Shown here in pieces: positions 1 through 8,806 of a stretch of 64,000 bases of DNA (within the stretch, counting starts at the first letter, position 1; each line of letters opens with the position of its first letter). The notes below the pieces were generated by a model. It searched no databases and was not told where the DNA came from. It saw only the letters and a list, made by a program, of their open reading frames with translations. Origin of the DNA: Pseudomonas fluorescens. Lineage in GTDB: Bacteria; Pseudomonadota; Gammaproteobacteria; Pseudomonadales; Pseudomonadaceae. Location of the stretch: positions 124,001-188,000 of the forward strand of contig NZ_MSDF01000052.1 in the NCBI RefSeq assembly GCF_002022275.1. The letters run 5' to 3'. The translations under genes and the position numbers were made by a program.

Positions 1-381
1 CGGCCGACGGATTTCCAGGCAGCGGTGGACTATGGCGCGCACCTGATCACCGCCTATGAGGTGCATGACAACGGCATGCAGTCAGTGCTCGACCGCATTC
101 CCGACAACGGCAACTACTACCTGACCATTGATGCCGACGGCCTCGACCCGTCGATCATGCCCGGCGTTGCCGGCCCGGCGCTCGGGGGCATTACCTACGT
201 GCAGATGCGCAAGCTGATTCATGGCCTGGTCAACAAGGGCAAAGTCGTGGGCATGGACATTGTCGAAATCACCCCGACGACCGACGTCAACAACATCAGT
301 TGCATCACCGCAGGCCGGCTGATCGTGAACCTGATTGGCGCCGCCGTGCGCGCAGACTATTTCGACGCGCCACCGCTGTAA
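1..381 (+). CDS. Ureohydrolase (agmatinase/arginase family), C-terminal part
   Basis: The frame is open from base 1, so the N-terminal half lies outside the window. The visible 126 residues carry the second metal-binding signature of ureohydrolases, TIDADGLDPSIMPG, whose two aspartates bind the Mn pair, and the conserved late segment DIVEITPTTD. Members hydrolyse a guanidino compound (agmatine, guanidinobutyrate, arginine) to urea plus an amine; the substrate cannot be told from this fragment. It lies upstream of a RidA gene and a nitrogen-compound import operon on the same strand, which suggests a general nitrogen-salvage neighbourhood. Confidence 0.85.
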   Translation, partial: RPTDFQAAVDYGAHLITAYEVHDNGMQSVLDRIPDNGNYYLTIDADGLDPSIMPGVAGPALGGITYVQMRKLIHGLVNKGKVVGMDIVEITPTTDVNNISCITAGRLIVNLIGAAVRADYFDAPPL

Positions 382-385
382 TTAC

Positions 386-430
386 ACGCCGTTTCCAGAT
401 CTGGAAACGGCGTTTCCCGATTATTTTTTT
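386..430 (+). terminator. Probable intrinsic terminator after the ureohydrolase
   Basis: A perfect 28-bp inverted repeat (386-413, arm ACGCCGTTTCCAGA) starts five bases after the stop codon. A run of seven T ends at 430, but about ten bases separate it from the stem, so this is not a textbook terminator. Confidence 0.5.
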
Positions 431-451
431 GTCGATAACGCCAGGTCAATC

Positions 452-862
452 ATGCCCACTCATACGCGTATCCGGATGTTCAACACCAAGGACACTTACC
501 CCAACCAGTCGCTGGACAACGACCTCTGCCAAGCCGTGCGCGCCGGCAATACGGTGTACGTCAGGGGCCAGTTGGGCACCGACTTCGACGGCAACCTGAT
601 CGGCCTGGGCGATGCCCGGGCACAGTCTGAACAGGCGATGAAAAACGTCAAGCAACTGCTGGAAGAAGCCGGCAGCCAACTGCAGGATATTGTGAAAATC
701 ACCATTTACCTGATCGACCCGCGCTACCGGGAAGAGGTGTACCAAGTGGTTGGTAAATGGCTGAAGGGCGTGTTCCCGATCTCCACCGGGCTGGTGGTGT
801 CTGCCTTGGGACAGCCGCAGTGGTTGATGGAAATCGACGTGATTGCGGTGATCCCTGGCTAG
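452..862 (+). CDS. RidA-family protein (Rid/YjgF/UK114)
   Basis: This 136-residue protein matches the length and layout of the Rid family: an N-terminal strand, the segment GLGDARAQSEQAMKNVKQLL, then VKITIYLID. RidA proteins hydrolyse reactive enamine/imine intermediates released by PLP enzymes. The conserved arginine of true RidA usually sits in a motif near the C-terminus. Here that region reads STGLVVSALGQPQWLMEID with no arginine, so this may be a divergent Rid subgroup with another activity. The frame is open further upstream, but ATG at 452 follows AGGT and gives a family-like N-terminus. Confidence 0.85.
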   Translation: MPTHTRIRMFNTKDTYPNQSLDNDLCQAVRAGNTVYVRGQLGTDFDGNLIGLGDARAQSEQAMKNVKQLLEEAGSQLQDIVKITIYLIDPRYREEVYQVVGKWLKGVFPISTGLVVSALGQPQWLMEIDVIAVIPG

Positions 863-972
863 GCTGCGGAGTGCGGGGAAGTCACAACACTTTCCAGAAA
901 TAAACTGTTTATGGTCTGGACACCCGTCTGCTCGCTCCAAAAACCGGGTTTTATGCCCTTGAAAAAAATGCG

Positions 973-1000
973 TTGACATCGCTCCTCGAGCCTCTGTAAC
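973..1000 (+). promoter_or_regulatory. Sigma-70 type promoter of the amide-import operon
   Basis: A perfect -35 hexamer TTGACA (973-978) is followed after 16 bp by TGTAAC (995-1000), which matches four of six -10 positions. Transcription would start near 1007, placing about 125 nt of leader before the first gene. Confidence 0.6.
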
Positions 1001-1003
1001 TTC

Positions 1004-1133
1004 AGCGGCAACGGTCGCTTTTTCTGATGAGAAATGGCAGACCCTCAGCAATATTGCTGAGCACATATCGGCTATAGAAGCCCCTGATTTGCGTATCCAC
1101 GCATTCGGGGGCTTTTTTTTTGGAAAATTTTAT
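1004..1133 (+). promoter_or_regulatory. Candidate ANTAR (AmiR-type) antitermination leader
   Basis: The leader holds, in order: a hairpin with arms AGCGGC/GTCGCT (1004-1019) followed by five T; a perfect 18-bp palindrome CTCAGCAATATTGCTGAG (1044-1061), which can fold as a 6-bp stem with a hexaloop; a short stem GGCT-ATAGA-AGCC (1070-1083); and a strong terminator whose 5' arm begins at 1079 and so shares bases with that short stem. Mutually exclusive folds of this kind are what ANTAR regulators act on: binding two small stem-loops stops the terminator forming. An AmiR-like ANTAR gene closes this same operon at 8807-9415. The palindrome's hexaloop does not fit the known A1/G4 loop pattern exactly, so the binding site is an inference. 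Confidence 0.55.
1079..1120 (+). terminator. Leader terminator (attenuator) just before the first operon gene
   Basis: Arms AGCCCC and GGGGGCT enclose an inner TGCGT/ACGCA stem and are followed by eight T. It ends 13 bases before the ATG at 1134 and lies downstream of a promoter with no gene between, so it is better placed to attenuate the operon than to end the previous gene. Confidence 0.75.
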
Positions 1134-2030
1134 ATGTCGACGTTGCCGTCCACTGATCAAACCCAGGCATTTCCGAGTTTCACCGTTGCGGCGTTGCAAA
1201 TGGAGCCGCGCGTGGGCTGCAAAGCCGCCAATCTGGCGATGACGTTGCGTTTGATCGAAGAAGCAGTGCAGGCCGGTGCGCAGGTCGTTGTGCTGCCTGA
1301 ATTGGTCAGCAGCGGCTATGTGTTCTCCAGCCGTGAGGAGGCATTCGACCTGGCCGAGGAAGTGCCCGCAGGTGCAAGCACCCGGGCGTGGGAGGCGATG
1401 GCGCGCAAACACAACGTCTACATCGTTGGCGGCGTGGCTGAGCGCGTGGGGCACACGCTTTACAACGCTGCTGTGATGGTGGGCCCGCAGGGCTACATCG
1501 GTACGTATCGCAAGCTTCACCTGTGGGGTGACGAGCACCTGTACTTCGAAGCTGGAGACCTTGGCTTGCCAGTGTTTCACACGCCCCTGGGGCGCCTGGC
1601 GATGATCATCTGCTATGACGGCTGGTTTCCGGAAGTGTATCGACTGCTTGCCTTGCAAGGCGCCGACATCGTGTGCATGCCGACCAACTGGGTGCCGATG
1701 CCGGGGCAGGGCGAGAGCACCATGATCATGGCCAATACGCTCGCCATGGCCAGCGCACACGTCAACAGCCTGAACATCATTTGCGCCAATCGGATCGGCA
1801 CTGAGCGCGGTCAAGCGTTTGTGGGCAACAGCCTGATTGTCGGCGCCAACGGCTGGCCGCTGGCGGCTCCCGCCAGTGCCGATCGTGAGCAAATCATTTA
1901 CGCCGAGATCAACCTGAAAGTATCGCGCCATACCCGACATTTAACACCGTTCAACACGCTTCTGCGTGACCGCCGGACCGACATCTACGACCCCTTGCTC
2001 GGCACGGGCTGGCAGCCAACTCGCTATTGA
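1134..2030 (+). CDS. Carbon-nitrogen hydrolase (nitrilase/amidase superfamily)
   Basis: The 298-residue protein has the superfamily's catalytic triad in order: Glu56 in LPELVSSGY, Lys127 in YRKLHLWGDEH and Cys160 in IICYDGWFPE. Such enzymes release ammonia from amides, nitriles or carbamoyl compounds. It is shorter than AmiE-type aliphatic amidases (about 345 aa) but sits where amiE sits in the classical ami operon, directly behind an attenuated leader. ATG 1134 was preferred over an upstream TTG (1089) that lies inside the terminator hairpin. It is the first gene of an operon running to 9415. The substrate is unknown; an amide carried by the adjacent importer is likely. Confidence 0.88.
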   Translation: MSTLPSTDQTQAFPSFTVAALQMEPRVGCKAANLAMTLRLIEEAVQAGAQVVVLPELVSSGYVFSSREEAFDLAEEVPAGASTRAWEAMARKHNVYIVGGVAERVGHTLYNAAVMVGPQGYIGTYRKLHLWGDEHLYFEAGDLGLPVFHTPLGRLAMIICYDGWFPEVYRLLALQGADIVCMPTNWVPMPGQGESTMIMANTLAMASAHVNSLNIICANRIGTERGQAFVGNSLIVGANGWPLAAPASADREQIIYAEINLKVSRHTRHLTPFNTLLRDRRTDIYDPLLGTGWQPTRY

Positions 2031-2065
2031 ACCCATCGACAATAACAACCGTTGAGGAAACTCAT

Positions 2066-3229
2066 ATGAAATCCAGTCATCGCCTCACCCGTATGACAGC
2101 GCTTGCTGTAACGGCGCTTCTGGCTACTCAGGTTCACGCCGCTGAACCTATCAGGATAGGCGTTGCTGTGGGCTTGTCTGGCGCCAACAGCGTTGTGGCA
2201 CCTGCGGTGGTCCAGTCCTCGCAGTTGGCCGTGGAACAAATCAACGCGGCAGGCGGGATACTCGGCCGCACGGTGCAGCTGGAGATTGTTGACGACGCTT
2301 CGGGTGCAATCGGTGCCCAGAAAGCCTTCGACACCCTGGTGCTGGAAAAGAAAGTGGATGCGGTGATCGCGATGCAAAGCAGTGCCGCGCGCAATGCGGC
2401 GCTGCCGATCATCTCCCGCGGGCATGTGCCTTACATCTACACCTCATTCTATGAAGGCCGCTCCTGCAATAAGTGGATGTATGTGAACGGCTGGGTACCT
2501 GAGCAGCAGGTCGCGCCTGTTGTGGATTATTTCGGCCAGAAGCTTGGGGCAAAAACCTGGTTCCTCGTCGGCAGCGATTACGCGTTCGGCCGCGGAATGT
2601 TGAAGTTCACCAAGGCCTATATCGAGGAACACGGCGGCAAGGTTATCGGCGAAGAGTACTTGCCGATGGATGGCAGCGACTGGACGGCGGTCATTTCAAA
2701 AATCCGCTCCGCGCAGCCGGACGCGCTGATCAGTGCCACCGCCGGTGGGGTGCCCAACGTGTCGTTGGCCAAGCAGTTGAAAGCCGCTGCGCTGACACTG
2801 CCTTACGCCAACCTGGCCATCGACGAGGGCACGGCCAAGACCATGGGCGATGTGGCGACGGGCATGTACATGTCTGCCTCGTACCTGACCAGCATCGATA
2901 CCCCGGAAAACAAAAAATTCCTGGCCGATCTCAGCCAGAAGTTCGCCGGCAGCCTGTCCACCCCCAACGAGCTTTCCGAGCCGCAATATGAAGCGTTCTT
3001 CCTCTATAAAGCCGCGGTAGAAAAAGCCAACGCCACCGACGCAACTGCGGTCGTCGCCGCGTTGAACGACGTGTCTATCGTCGGGCCTCGTGGCGTGGTG
3101 CAGATGAATGCCAGCCGTCATACGCCACTGGCCATGCGCCTGGGCCAGATACAAGCCGACGGTTCGATCCGCATACTTGCAACCCAGCAAGCGGTCAGCC
3201 CTGGCGTTCAATGCCCGGACCTGAAATAG
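2066..3229 (+). CDS. Periplasmic binding protein of a LIVAT/urea/amide-type ABC importer
   Basis: This 387-residue protein starts with a Sec signal peptide ending at VHA-AEP (about residue 25), followed by IRIGVAVGLSG, the usual opening of type I periplasmic binding domains of the LivK/UrtA/AmiC class. It resembles the operon's own cytoplasmic sensor (7651-8802), for example in the segments SFYEGR and VGSDYAFGRG, consistent with both recognising related ligands. GAGGA precedes ATG 2066 at good spacing. Two permease and two ATPase domains follow, completing the transporter. Confidence 0.9.
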   Translation: MKSSHRLTRMTALAVTALLATQVHAAEPIRIGVAVGLSGANSVVAPAVVQSSQLAVEQINAAGGILGRTVQLEIVDDASGAIGAQKAFDTLVLEKKVDAVIAMQSSAARNAALPIISRGHVPYIYTSFYEGRSCNKWMYVNGWVPEQQVAPVVDYFGQKLGAKTWFLVGSDYAFGRGMLKFTKAYIEEHGGKVIGEEYLPMDGSDWTAVISKIRSAQPDALISATAGGVPNVSLAKQLKAAALTLPYANLAIDEGTAKTMGDVATGMYMSASYLTSIDTPENKKFLADLSQKFAGSLSTPNELSEPQYEAFFLYKAAVEKANATDATAVVAALNDVSIVGPRGVVQMNASRHTPLAMRLGQIQADGSIRILATQQAVSPGVQCPDLK

Positions 3230-3287
3230 CCCGCTGCCAGCTCACTCAGCATCGCTTCACGCTACAAGCTCCCCGGAGGGAGACGTC

Positions 3288-4121
3288 ATGGTGTTAATTC
3301 TGGATATAACAACAACAATAGCCATGCTGTTCATCGTAACTGCAGGCCTGATGATGATTTTCGGCATCATGAAAATCGTCAACTTCGCTCACGGCGCACT
3401 GCTGACAATGGGTGGCTACGCAGCATTCGTCGTCACCCAGTTGGGGTGGAGCCCCTGGCTGGCCTGGCCGTTGGCGTTGGTCACCGGCATGGCGGTGGGC
3501 GCGATCATCGAATTCCTGATCGTGCGGCCACTCTACAAGCGCCCGCTGGACGCGATCCTGGCCACGTGGGGCCTGGGCATCGTGATCGGTCAATTGATCA
3601 TCATCGGTTTTGGCCGGGATGTGAAATTTGCCGACGTCCCCCTCAGCGGCACCTGGTCGTTGGGCGCAACCGATTACTCGTCTTATCGCTTGCTGTTGAT
3701 TCCCCTGGCGCTGGGTTTGTGCGCCTTGCTGACCGCCTTGCTCAATGGCACACGGTTTGGCGTGAAGACCCGCGCGGTGATCATGAACGAGGAACTGGCC
3801 AGCGGGCTGGGCATTCATGCCGGGCGCATACGCTTTATTACCTTCACCCTGGGCGCGGGCCTCGGCACCCTGGCCGGCGCCTTGATCAGCCCGCTGTCGA
3901 GCATCGACCCGGGCATGGGCATTACCTGGCTGGTGTCTGCGTTCATGCTGGTGATGGTCTCCGGGCATTCGATGCTCAGCCTGATCGTGACCTGTGCGGT
4001 GTTCGGCGCTTGCCAGGTGATCGTCAGCACCTACGCCAGCCCGGTACTCGGCGGGCTCACCATCGCCGTCCTCGCGGCGCTTACCTTGCGTATTCGTCCA
4101 AAGGGGTTCGCACATGACTGA
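3288..4121 (+). CDS. Inner-membrane permease of the ABC importer (LivH/UrtB class)
   Basis: This 277-residue hydrophobic protein has about eight predicted membrane segments and typical LivH features, including the early FGIMKIVNFAHGALLTMGGY segment. A strong GGAGGGA ribosome site lies 7 bp before ATG 3288. Its end overlaps the next gene by 8 bp, indicating translational coupling. It should form the translocation pore with the permease half of the following fusion protein. Confidence 0.9.
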   Translation: MVLILDITTTIAMLFIVTAGLMMIFGIMKIVNFAHGALLTMGGYAAFVVTQLGWSPWLAWPLALVTGMAVGAIIEFLIVRPLYKRPLDAILATWGLGIVIGQLIIIGFGRDVKFADVPLSGTWSLGATDYSSYRLLLIPLALGLCALLTALLNGTRFGVKTRAVIMNEELASGLGIHAGRIRFITFTLGAGLGTLAGALISPLSSIDPGMGITWLVSAFMLVMVSGHSMLSLIVTCAVFGACQVIVSTYASPVLGGLTIAVLAALTLRIRPKGFAHD

Positions 4122-5925
4122 CACTACGTTGCAGGTGGTTCACACCAGGCCCGCCCGGTCCGGCCATGAAGACAACTGGCATCGTTCGGCGTTTTTGGCG
4201 TTGATCGGCGTTGCGTTATTGGTGGCAGGGCCGTGGATGTTTGACAGCTACATGCTCAACCTGCTGATCAAGGCGTTTCTGTTTGCGATCGTCGTGATCA
4301 CCGTGGATGTGTTATGGGGCTACACCGGCTATCTGACCTTCGGGCAGTCGGCTTTTTTTGGTATCGGTGCCTATGCGGCCGGGTTGGTGTTTACCCACTT
4401 TGGCCTGTCGGGCGGCACAATCGCCATCGCCATCGGGCTGGCTATCGTTGTGCCGATGGCGGTGGCAGCGCTGGTGGGTTGGCTGTCCTTTTACCGGGGA
4501 GCCTCGCCTTTTTTTGCTACGGTGATCTCGTTGGTGCTGCCCATCGTTGTGACGCAGCTACTGCTGTCCGGCGGTGAGTGGACCGGCTCCAGCTCGGGGC
4601 TGACCGGCTACGACACCTTCGACTGGTCACTGCAAACCTGGTACTGGATTGCCGGAGGCGGTGTCGCACTGATCGGTAGCGTGGCCTGGCTCTTCGTGCG
4701 CAGCGATGCGGGGCGTGTGTTGGCGTCGATACGTGACAACGAGTCGCGCTGCGCCTACCTGGGCATCAACGTGGTATCCATCAAAATTCTTCTGCTGATC
4801 GCTACCGCCGGCATTACCGGGGTCGCAGGGTTTGGTTATGGCGCGTTCAGTGGCGTGGTGGCGCCCGAACTGTCCGGGTTTGTGCTGGGTACCGAATTGA
4901 TCATCTGGGTGGCACTGGGGGGCCGCGCAACCTTGTGGGGGCCCTTGGCGGGCGCGATTTTGATCAACGTTGCTACCGCCTTCCTCGGCAGCCGGATGCC
5001 GTTTGTGTGGCAGTTGATCATGGGGCTGTCGTTTGTGCTGGTTATCGTCCTGCTTCCGCAAGGCATCGTGCCGGCGGTACTCAAGCCTTTCGGCCTGGGT
5101 GCGAGGGCTCGGCGCGTGCCTGTGCTGGTGGAACGGAACAGTCAGGGGGTGCCGCAGGAAAATGGCACACCGGCGCTGTTGATGGAGGACGTGACCAAGC
5201 GCTACGGTTCACTCAAAGTCTTGCAGGGCATCAACCTCAGGGCCGAGGCCGGTGATCTGGTGGGGCTGATCGGCCCCAACGGCGCCGGTAAAACCACCCT
5301 GATGCGGTGCATGAGCGACGGCGCCGACCGTACCTCGGGAACGGTGCACCTGTGCGGTCATGATATTCGTCGACTGCCGGCAGAATCCTGCGTGCGTTTT
5401 GGCCTGGGGCGCAAGTTCCAGAACGCCAATATTTTTGAGTCGCTGACGGTGGCTGAGTGCTTGCGCATCGCCGGAACGCTTCATCAGCGGCCCGCATTTT
5501 TCACGCAGGCACCGGCGCTGGCCTTGCCGCCTTATGCGCTGGACGTGCTGCGTGTGACCGGGCTGGATACCCTGCTGGACGCGGTCGCAAGGGACTTGTC
5601 TCACGGCGAACAGCAGGCGTTGGAACTGGCCATGGTGCTCGCCCTGGAGCCGCGTATCGTGCTGCTCGACGAACCCACCGCCGGGCTAACCAAAACCGAG
5701 CGCACGCAAATCGGTGAAGTGCTTGCATTGCTCGCACACCGCTACAAGTTGTGCTGCTTGCTGGTGGAGCACGACCTGGATTTTGTGCAGCAGATTGCGA
5801 CCCGCATCGTGGTCTTGCACCAAGGGAAAATGGTCATGCAAGGGACGTTTGAGGAAGTCGTCAATTCTGAGTTGGTCAAGACCATTTATGCCGGGTCTGC
5901 GCTCGTGCCACGGGAGGTCGTATGA
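4114..5925 (+). CDS. Fused permease-ATPase subunit (LivM-LivG type)
   Basis: This 603-residue protein joins two transporter parts. Residues about 1-325 are a LivM-type permease (GYTGYLTFGQSAFFGIGAY). After a linker, residues about 345-603 are an ABC ATPase with Walker A GPNGAGKTT near 387, signature LSHGEQQALEL near 494 and Walker B IVLLDEPTAGL near 515. LivM and LivG are separate proteins in the E. coli system, so this is a fusion, although the domain order follows the usual gene order. It pairs with the upstream LivH-type permease and the downstream LivF-type ATPase, overlapping the latter by ATGA. Confidence 0.92.
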   Translation: MTDTTLQVVHTRPARSGHEDNWHRSAFLALIGVALLVAGPWMFDSYMLNLLIKAFLFAIVVITVDVLWGYTGYLTFGQSAFFGIGAYAAGLVFTHFGLSGGTIAIAIGLAIVVPMAVAALVGWLSFYRGASPFFATVISLVLPIVVTQLLLSGGEWTGSSSGLTGYDTFDWSLQTWYWIAGGGVALIGSVAWLFVRSDAGRVLASIRDNESRCAYLGINVVSIKILLLIATAGITGVAGFGYGAFSGVVAPELSGFVLGTELIIWVALGGRATLWGPLAGAILINVATAFLGSRMPFVWQLIMGLSFVLVIVLLPQGIVPAVLKPFGLGARARRVPVLVERNSQGVPQENGTPALLMEDVTKRYGSLKVLQGINLRAEAGDLVGLIGPNGAGKTTLMRCMSDGADRTSGTVHLCGHDIRRLPAESCVRFGLGRKFQNANIFESLTVAECLRIAGTLHQRPAFFTQAPALALPPYALDVLRVTGLDTLLDAVARDLSHGEQQALELAMVLALEPRIVLLDEPTAGLTKTERTQIGEVLALLAHRYKLCCLLVEHDLDFVQQIATRIVVLHQGKMVMQGTFEEVVNSELVKTIYAGSALVPREVV

Positions 5926-6626
5926 ACGGTGCCACGTTGCAACTCGATGCAGTCACCAGCGGGTACAAGACTTCGGTGGTCATCCGCAACTTGTCGCTGA
6001 AGGTGGGCGCCGGCGAGGCAGTGGCATTGCTGGGCAAGAACGGCATGGGCAAGACCACCTTGCTGAAGACCATCATGGGCTACCTGCCAAAGCAGGGGAG
6101 TGTGCTGGTCAACCACAGCGATATCACGCGGCTCGCACCGCATCGCATCGCACACGTGGGGGTCGCCTATGCCGCGCAGGAAAAGGCACTGTTCACCGAG
6201 CTGAGCATTCGTGACAACCTGCGCATGGGCCTCGAAAAAGACGCGTTGTTCAATGAGCGGTTTGCCGCCATCGAGCCTGTGTTCCCAGTGTTCAAGGACC
6301 GCCTGAAGCAATACGCAGGCACTCTGTCAGGCGGTGAGCAAAAGATGTTGCTGGTGGCGCGTGCATTGATGATGCGGCCTTCCATCATTTTGCTCGACGA
6401 GATCACTGAGGGCCTGCAACCCTCGGTGATCGAGCGGATAGCCGTTGCCCTGTTGCAGGAGCGGCAACGCCACGGCACGACCCTGCTGTTGATCGAGCAG
6501 AATGTGCCGTTTGCACTGAAGGTCAGCGATCGTTACCTGGTGCTCAAGCAAGGCGTAATTGAAGAAGACGGCGATGCCAAGGCGAGTAGGGCGGCCGAGG
6601 TGATTTTCAACCATTTGAGGGTGTGA
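5922..6626 (+). CDS. ABC importer ATPase (LivF/UrtE class)
   Basis: This 234-residue ATP-binding protein has Walker A GKNGMGKTT (about residues 38-46), signature LSGGEQKML and Walker B IILLDEITEGLQ. The IleThr after the Walker B glutamate, in place of the usual ProThr, is common in urea/LivF-type subunits. It begins by ATGA overlap with the fusion ATPase and ends in a GTGA overlap with the asparaginase gene, so the set is translationally coupled. It would be the second ATPase of the heterodimer. Confidence 0.9.
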   Translation: MNGATLQLDAVTSGYKTSVVIRNLSLKVGAGEAVALLGKNGMGKTTLLKTIMGYLPKQGSVLVNHSDITRLAPHRIAHVGVAYAAQEKALFTELSIRDNLRMGLEKDALFNERFAAIEPVFPVFKDRLKQYAGTLSGGEQKMLLVARALMMRPSIILLDEITEGLQPSVIERIAVALLQERQRHGTTLLLIEQNVPFALKVSDRYLVLKQGVIEEDGDAKASRAAEVIFNHLRV

Positions 6627-7645
6627 GCGTTATGGTCCGATCAAACGCTGACGAATTGCCGGTGTGCCTGTTTATAGCCACCGGAGGAACCATTGCCATG
6701 CGGGTCGACCCTCTGACCGCGTCGCCGAAACCCGCTTTGTCGGGCAGTGATTTAATAGCGGCAGTGCCTGAAATAGCGGAGTTTGCTCAGTTGGAAGTCA
6801 GCAACCTGTTCAATGTGCCGTCGGTCGAAATGGGGCCTTCGCGCTGGGTAGCGCTTCATCACGAAATCGAGGCCGCCTTGGCACGCCCCGAGATCCAGGG
6901 CGTGCTGGTGTCGCACGGCACAGACACGCTGGAGGAGACAGCGTGGTTTCTCGACCTGACGTTGACCTGCCGTCACAAGCCCGTGGTGTTGGTCGGCGCG
7001 CAGCGCAACGCCTCCGAGCCGGACTTTGACGGCCCCCGCAACCTGAGAAGTGGCGCCAGGGTGTGTGTCGCACCGCAGTCATCGGGCAAGGGCGTGATGG
7101 TGGTGTTGAACGAGCAAATTGACGCCGCCCGGGAAGTCAGCAAGACCCACACCACAAACGTCGACTCATTCGGCTCGGCAGACGCTGGTGCGCTCGGCTG
7201 CGTCGACGGCGCGCAAGTAATCTTCAACCGGTCGCCCGGTCGGCGGCAGTATTTGGCGTTGGAGGGAGAGGAGGGCAGTTTGCCGCGTGTTGATATTGTG
7301 CCGATGTACGCCGGGGCAGATGCCGCGCTCTTGAAGGCTGCGGTACAGTCAGGAGCCAAGGGTGTTGTCATCCAGGCACTGGGCGCGGGTAATGTAAATG
7401 CGCAACTGTACGCGGCCATTGTGGAGTCAATCGATGCGGGTATCAGCGTGGTCATCGCCTCCCGCGTCCCCCGCGGTCGGGTCAGTGCGTTGTATGGCTT
7501 TACAGGGGGCGGTAAGACGCTTGAGGTTGCCGGTGCGGTGTTTGCCAATGACCTGAGCCCGCAGAAGGCGAGAATACTGTTGATGCTGGCACTTCAGGTC
7601 GCTCGGTCACCTTCACAACTGCAAGCTATTTTCGATAACAGGTGA
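6623..7645 (+). CDS. Asparaginase-family amidohydrolase
   Basis: The 340-residue protein carries both asparaginase catalytic motifs: TGGTIA near residue 20 (nucleophilic threonine) and HGTDTLEETA near residue 98. The family segment GAQRNASEPDFDGPRNL is also present. There is no signal peptide, so it acts in the cytoplasm, unlike the periplasmic type II enzymes. It presumably deamidates an amide brought in by the preceding transporter; L-asparagine is possible but not shown. GTG 6623 overlaps the previous stop, and an ATG at 6632 is an alternative start. It overlaps the next gene by GTGA. Confidence 0.88.
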   Translation: MSVMVRSNADELPVCLFIATGGTIAMRVDPLTASPKPALSGSDLIAAVPEIAEFAQLEVSNLFNVPSVEMGPSRWVALHHEIEAALARPEIQGVLVSHGTDTLEETAWFLDLTLTCRHKPVVLVGAQRNASEPDFDGPRNLRSGARVCVAPQSSGKGVMVVLNEQIDAAREVSKTHTTNVDSFGSADAGALGCVDGAQVIFNRSPGRRQYLALEGEEGSLPRVDIVPMYAGADAALLKAAVQSGAKGVVIQALGAGNVNAQLYAAIVESIDAGISVVIASRVPRGRVSALYGFTGGGKTLEVAGAVFANDLSPQKARILLMLALQVARSPSQLQAIFDNR

Positions 7646-8802
7646 GCGCCATGCCAAGTACCCGCAACGCTGCCGCAAAAGATCAGGGCTGGCCTGTAGG
7701 CGTTTTGTACTCGCGCACGGGGGCCACGGGGGTCACCGAGTCCGAACATTTCTTTGGTACGGCATTGGCCATCGAGGAAATCAACGCGTTGGGCGGCGTG
7801 TTGGACCAACAGCTTGTGCCCACGGCGTATGACCCCAAGGGCTCACCGGAGGAATACCGGCGGCTGACCAGCAAGTTGCTCATCGAAGACGAGATCAACG
7901 TCATATTTGGCTGCTCGCGCTCGTCCAGTCGCAAGGCGGTGTTGCCGCTGATCGAACGTCATAACGCATTGCTCTGGTACTGCTCATTCTACGAAGGCTT
8001 CGAATATTCGCCGAACATCATCTACACCGGCGCCGTGCCCAACCAGAACAGCATCCAACTCGCCGCTTACCTGCTGCAAAACAAGGGCACCCGGTTGTTC
8101 CTGGTGGGCGCGGACTATATCTACCCGCGAGAGTCCAACCGGATCATGCGCGACGTCGTCGAGCAATACGGCGGTGAGATTGTGGATGAGGTCTACCTGC
8201 CCATCGACGCGGGCATAGAGCGGATCAAGGAGGTGCTTGATGAGGTGCGCGAGGCCCAGCCCGATGTGGTTTTCTCGACACTGGTAGGGCAGTCGGCGCG
8301 CTCGTTTTATCAACAGTACGGTGCACACGGGCTCGATCCCAAGAAGATCCCGATTGCGAGTTTGTCCATGGCCGAAGAAGAAATACGCCTGATCGGCCCC
8401 CAACTGTGTGAAGGGCACATCACGGCGGCCACTTACTTCGGTTCTCTGCCCAATGAGAGCAATCAACGCTTCATCGAGCTTTGGCGCAACCGCTTCGGTG
8501 ATCGCCCCACGAGCACCTGGTCGGAAATGGCGTATTCTCAAGTGCACCTGTTTGCACGTGCCCTGGAGCGGGCAGGCAGCCTGGACCGGCGTAAACTGGT
8601 GGAGGCGGTGCACAAGGTCAAGTTCGCCTCCCCGGAAGGCCCGATTGCCATCGATGCAGAAAACAACCATTGCGCGCTGACGCCCCGAATCGGCATCTGC
8701 CGCAGTGATGGCCAGTTCGACGTCGTGTGGGAGGGCTCAGGTCCGGTGAAGCCCGATCCGTATCTCTCTACTTTCGGCTTCTCTGAGTTTTGGTTGAGGT
8801 AA
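7642..8802 (+). CDS. AmiC-like cytoplasmic ligand sensor / negative regulator
   Basis: This 386-residue protein lacks a signal peptide but has the periplasmic-binding fold and matches Pseudomonas aeruginosa AmiC (385 aa) along its length. Shared blocks include SFYEGFEYSPNIIY, VPNQNSIQLAAYLL and DYIYPRESN. AmiC sequesters the antiterminator AmiR until an amide ligand binds. The gene immediately downstream is AmiR-like, so the same pairing is expected. GTG 7642 overlaps the previous stop and ATG 7651 is an alternative start. Its binding pocket should define the inducer of the whole operon. Confidence 0.92.
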   Translation: MSAMPSTRNAAAKDQGWPVGVLYSRTGATGVTESEHFFGTALAIEEINALGGVLDQQLVPTAYDPKGSPEEYRRLTSKLLIEDEINVIFGCSRSSSRKAVLPLIERHNALLWYCSFYEGFEYSPNIIYTGAVPNQNSIQLAAYLLQNKGTRLFLVGADYIYPRESNRIMRDVVEQYGGEIVDEVYLPIDAGIERIKEVLDEVREAQPDVVFSTLVGQSARSFYQQYGAHGLDPKKIPIASLSMAEEEIRLIGPQLCEGHITAATYFGSLPNESNQRFIELWRNRFGDRPTSTWSEMAYSQVHLFARALERAGSLDRRKLVEAVHKVKFASPEGPIAIDAENNHCALTPRIGICRSDGQFDVVWEGSGPVKPDPYLSTFGFSEFWLR

Positions 8803-8806
8803 CGCC

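Noticed and set aside
1079..1120. Terminator hairpin as a simple end for the RidA gene
   Set aside because: It lies more than 200 bp from the RidA stop, downstream of a good promoter, and abuts the next gene, so an attenuator role fits better.
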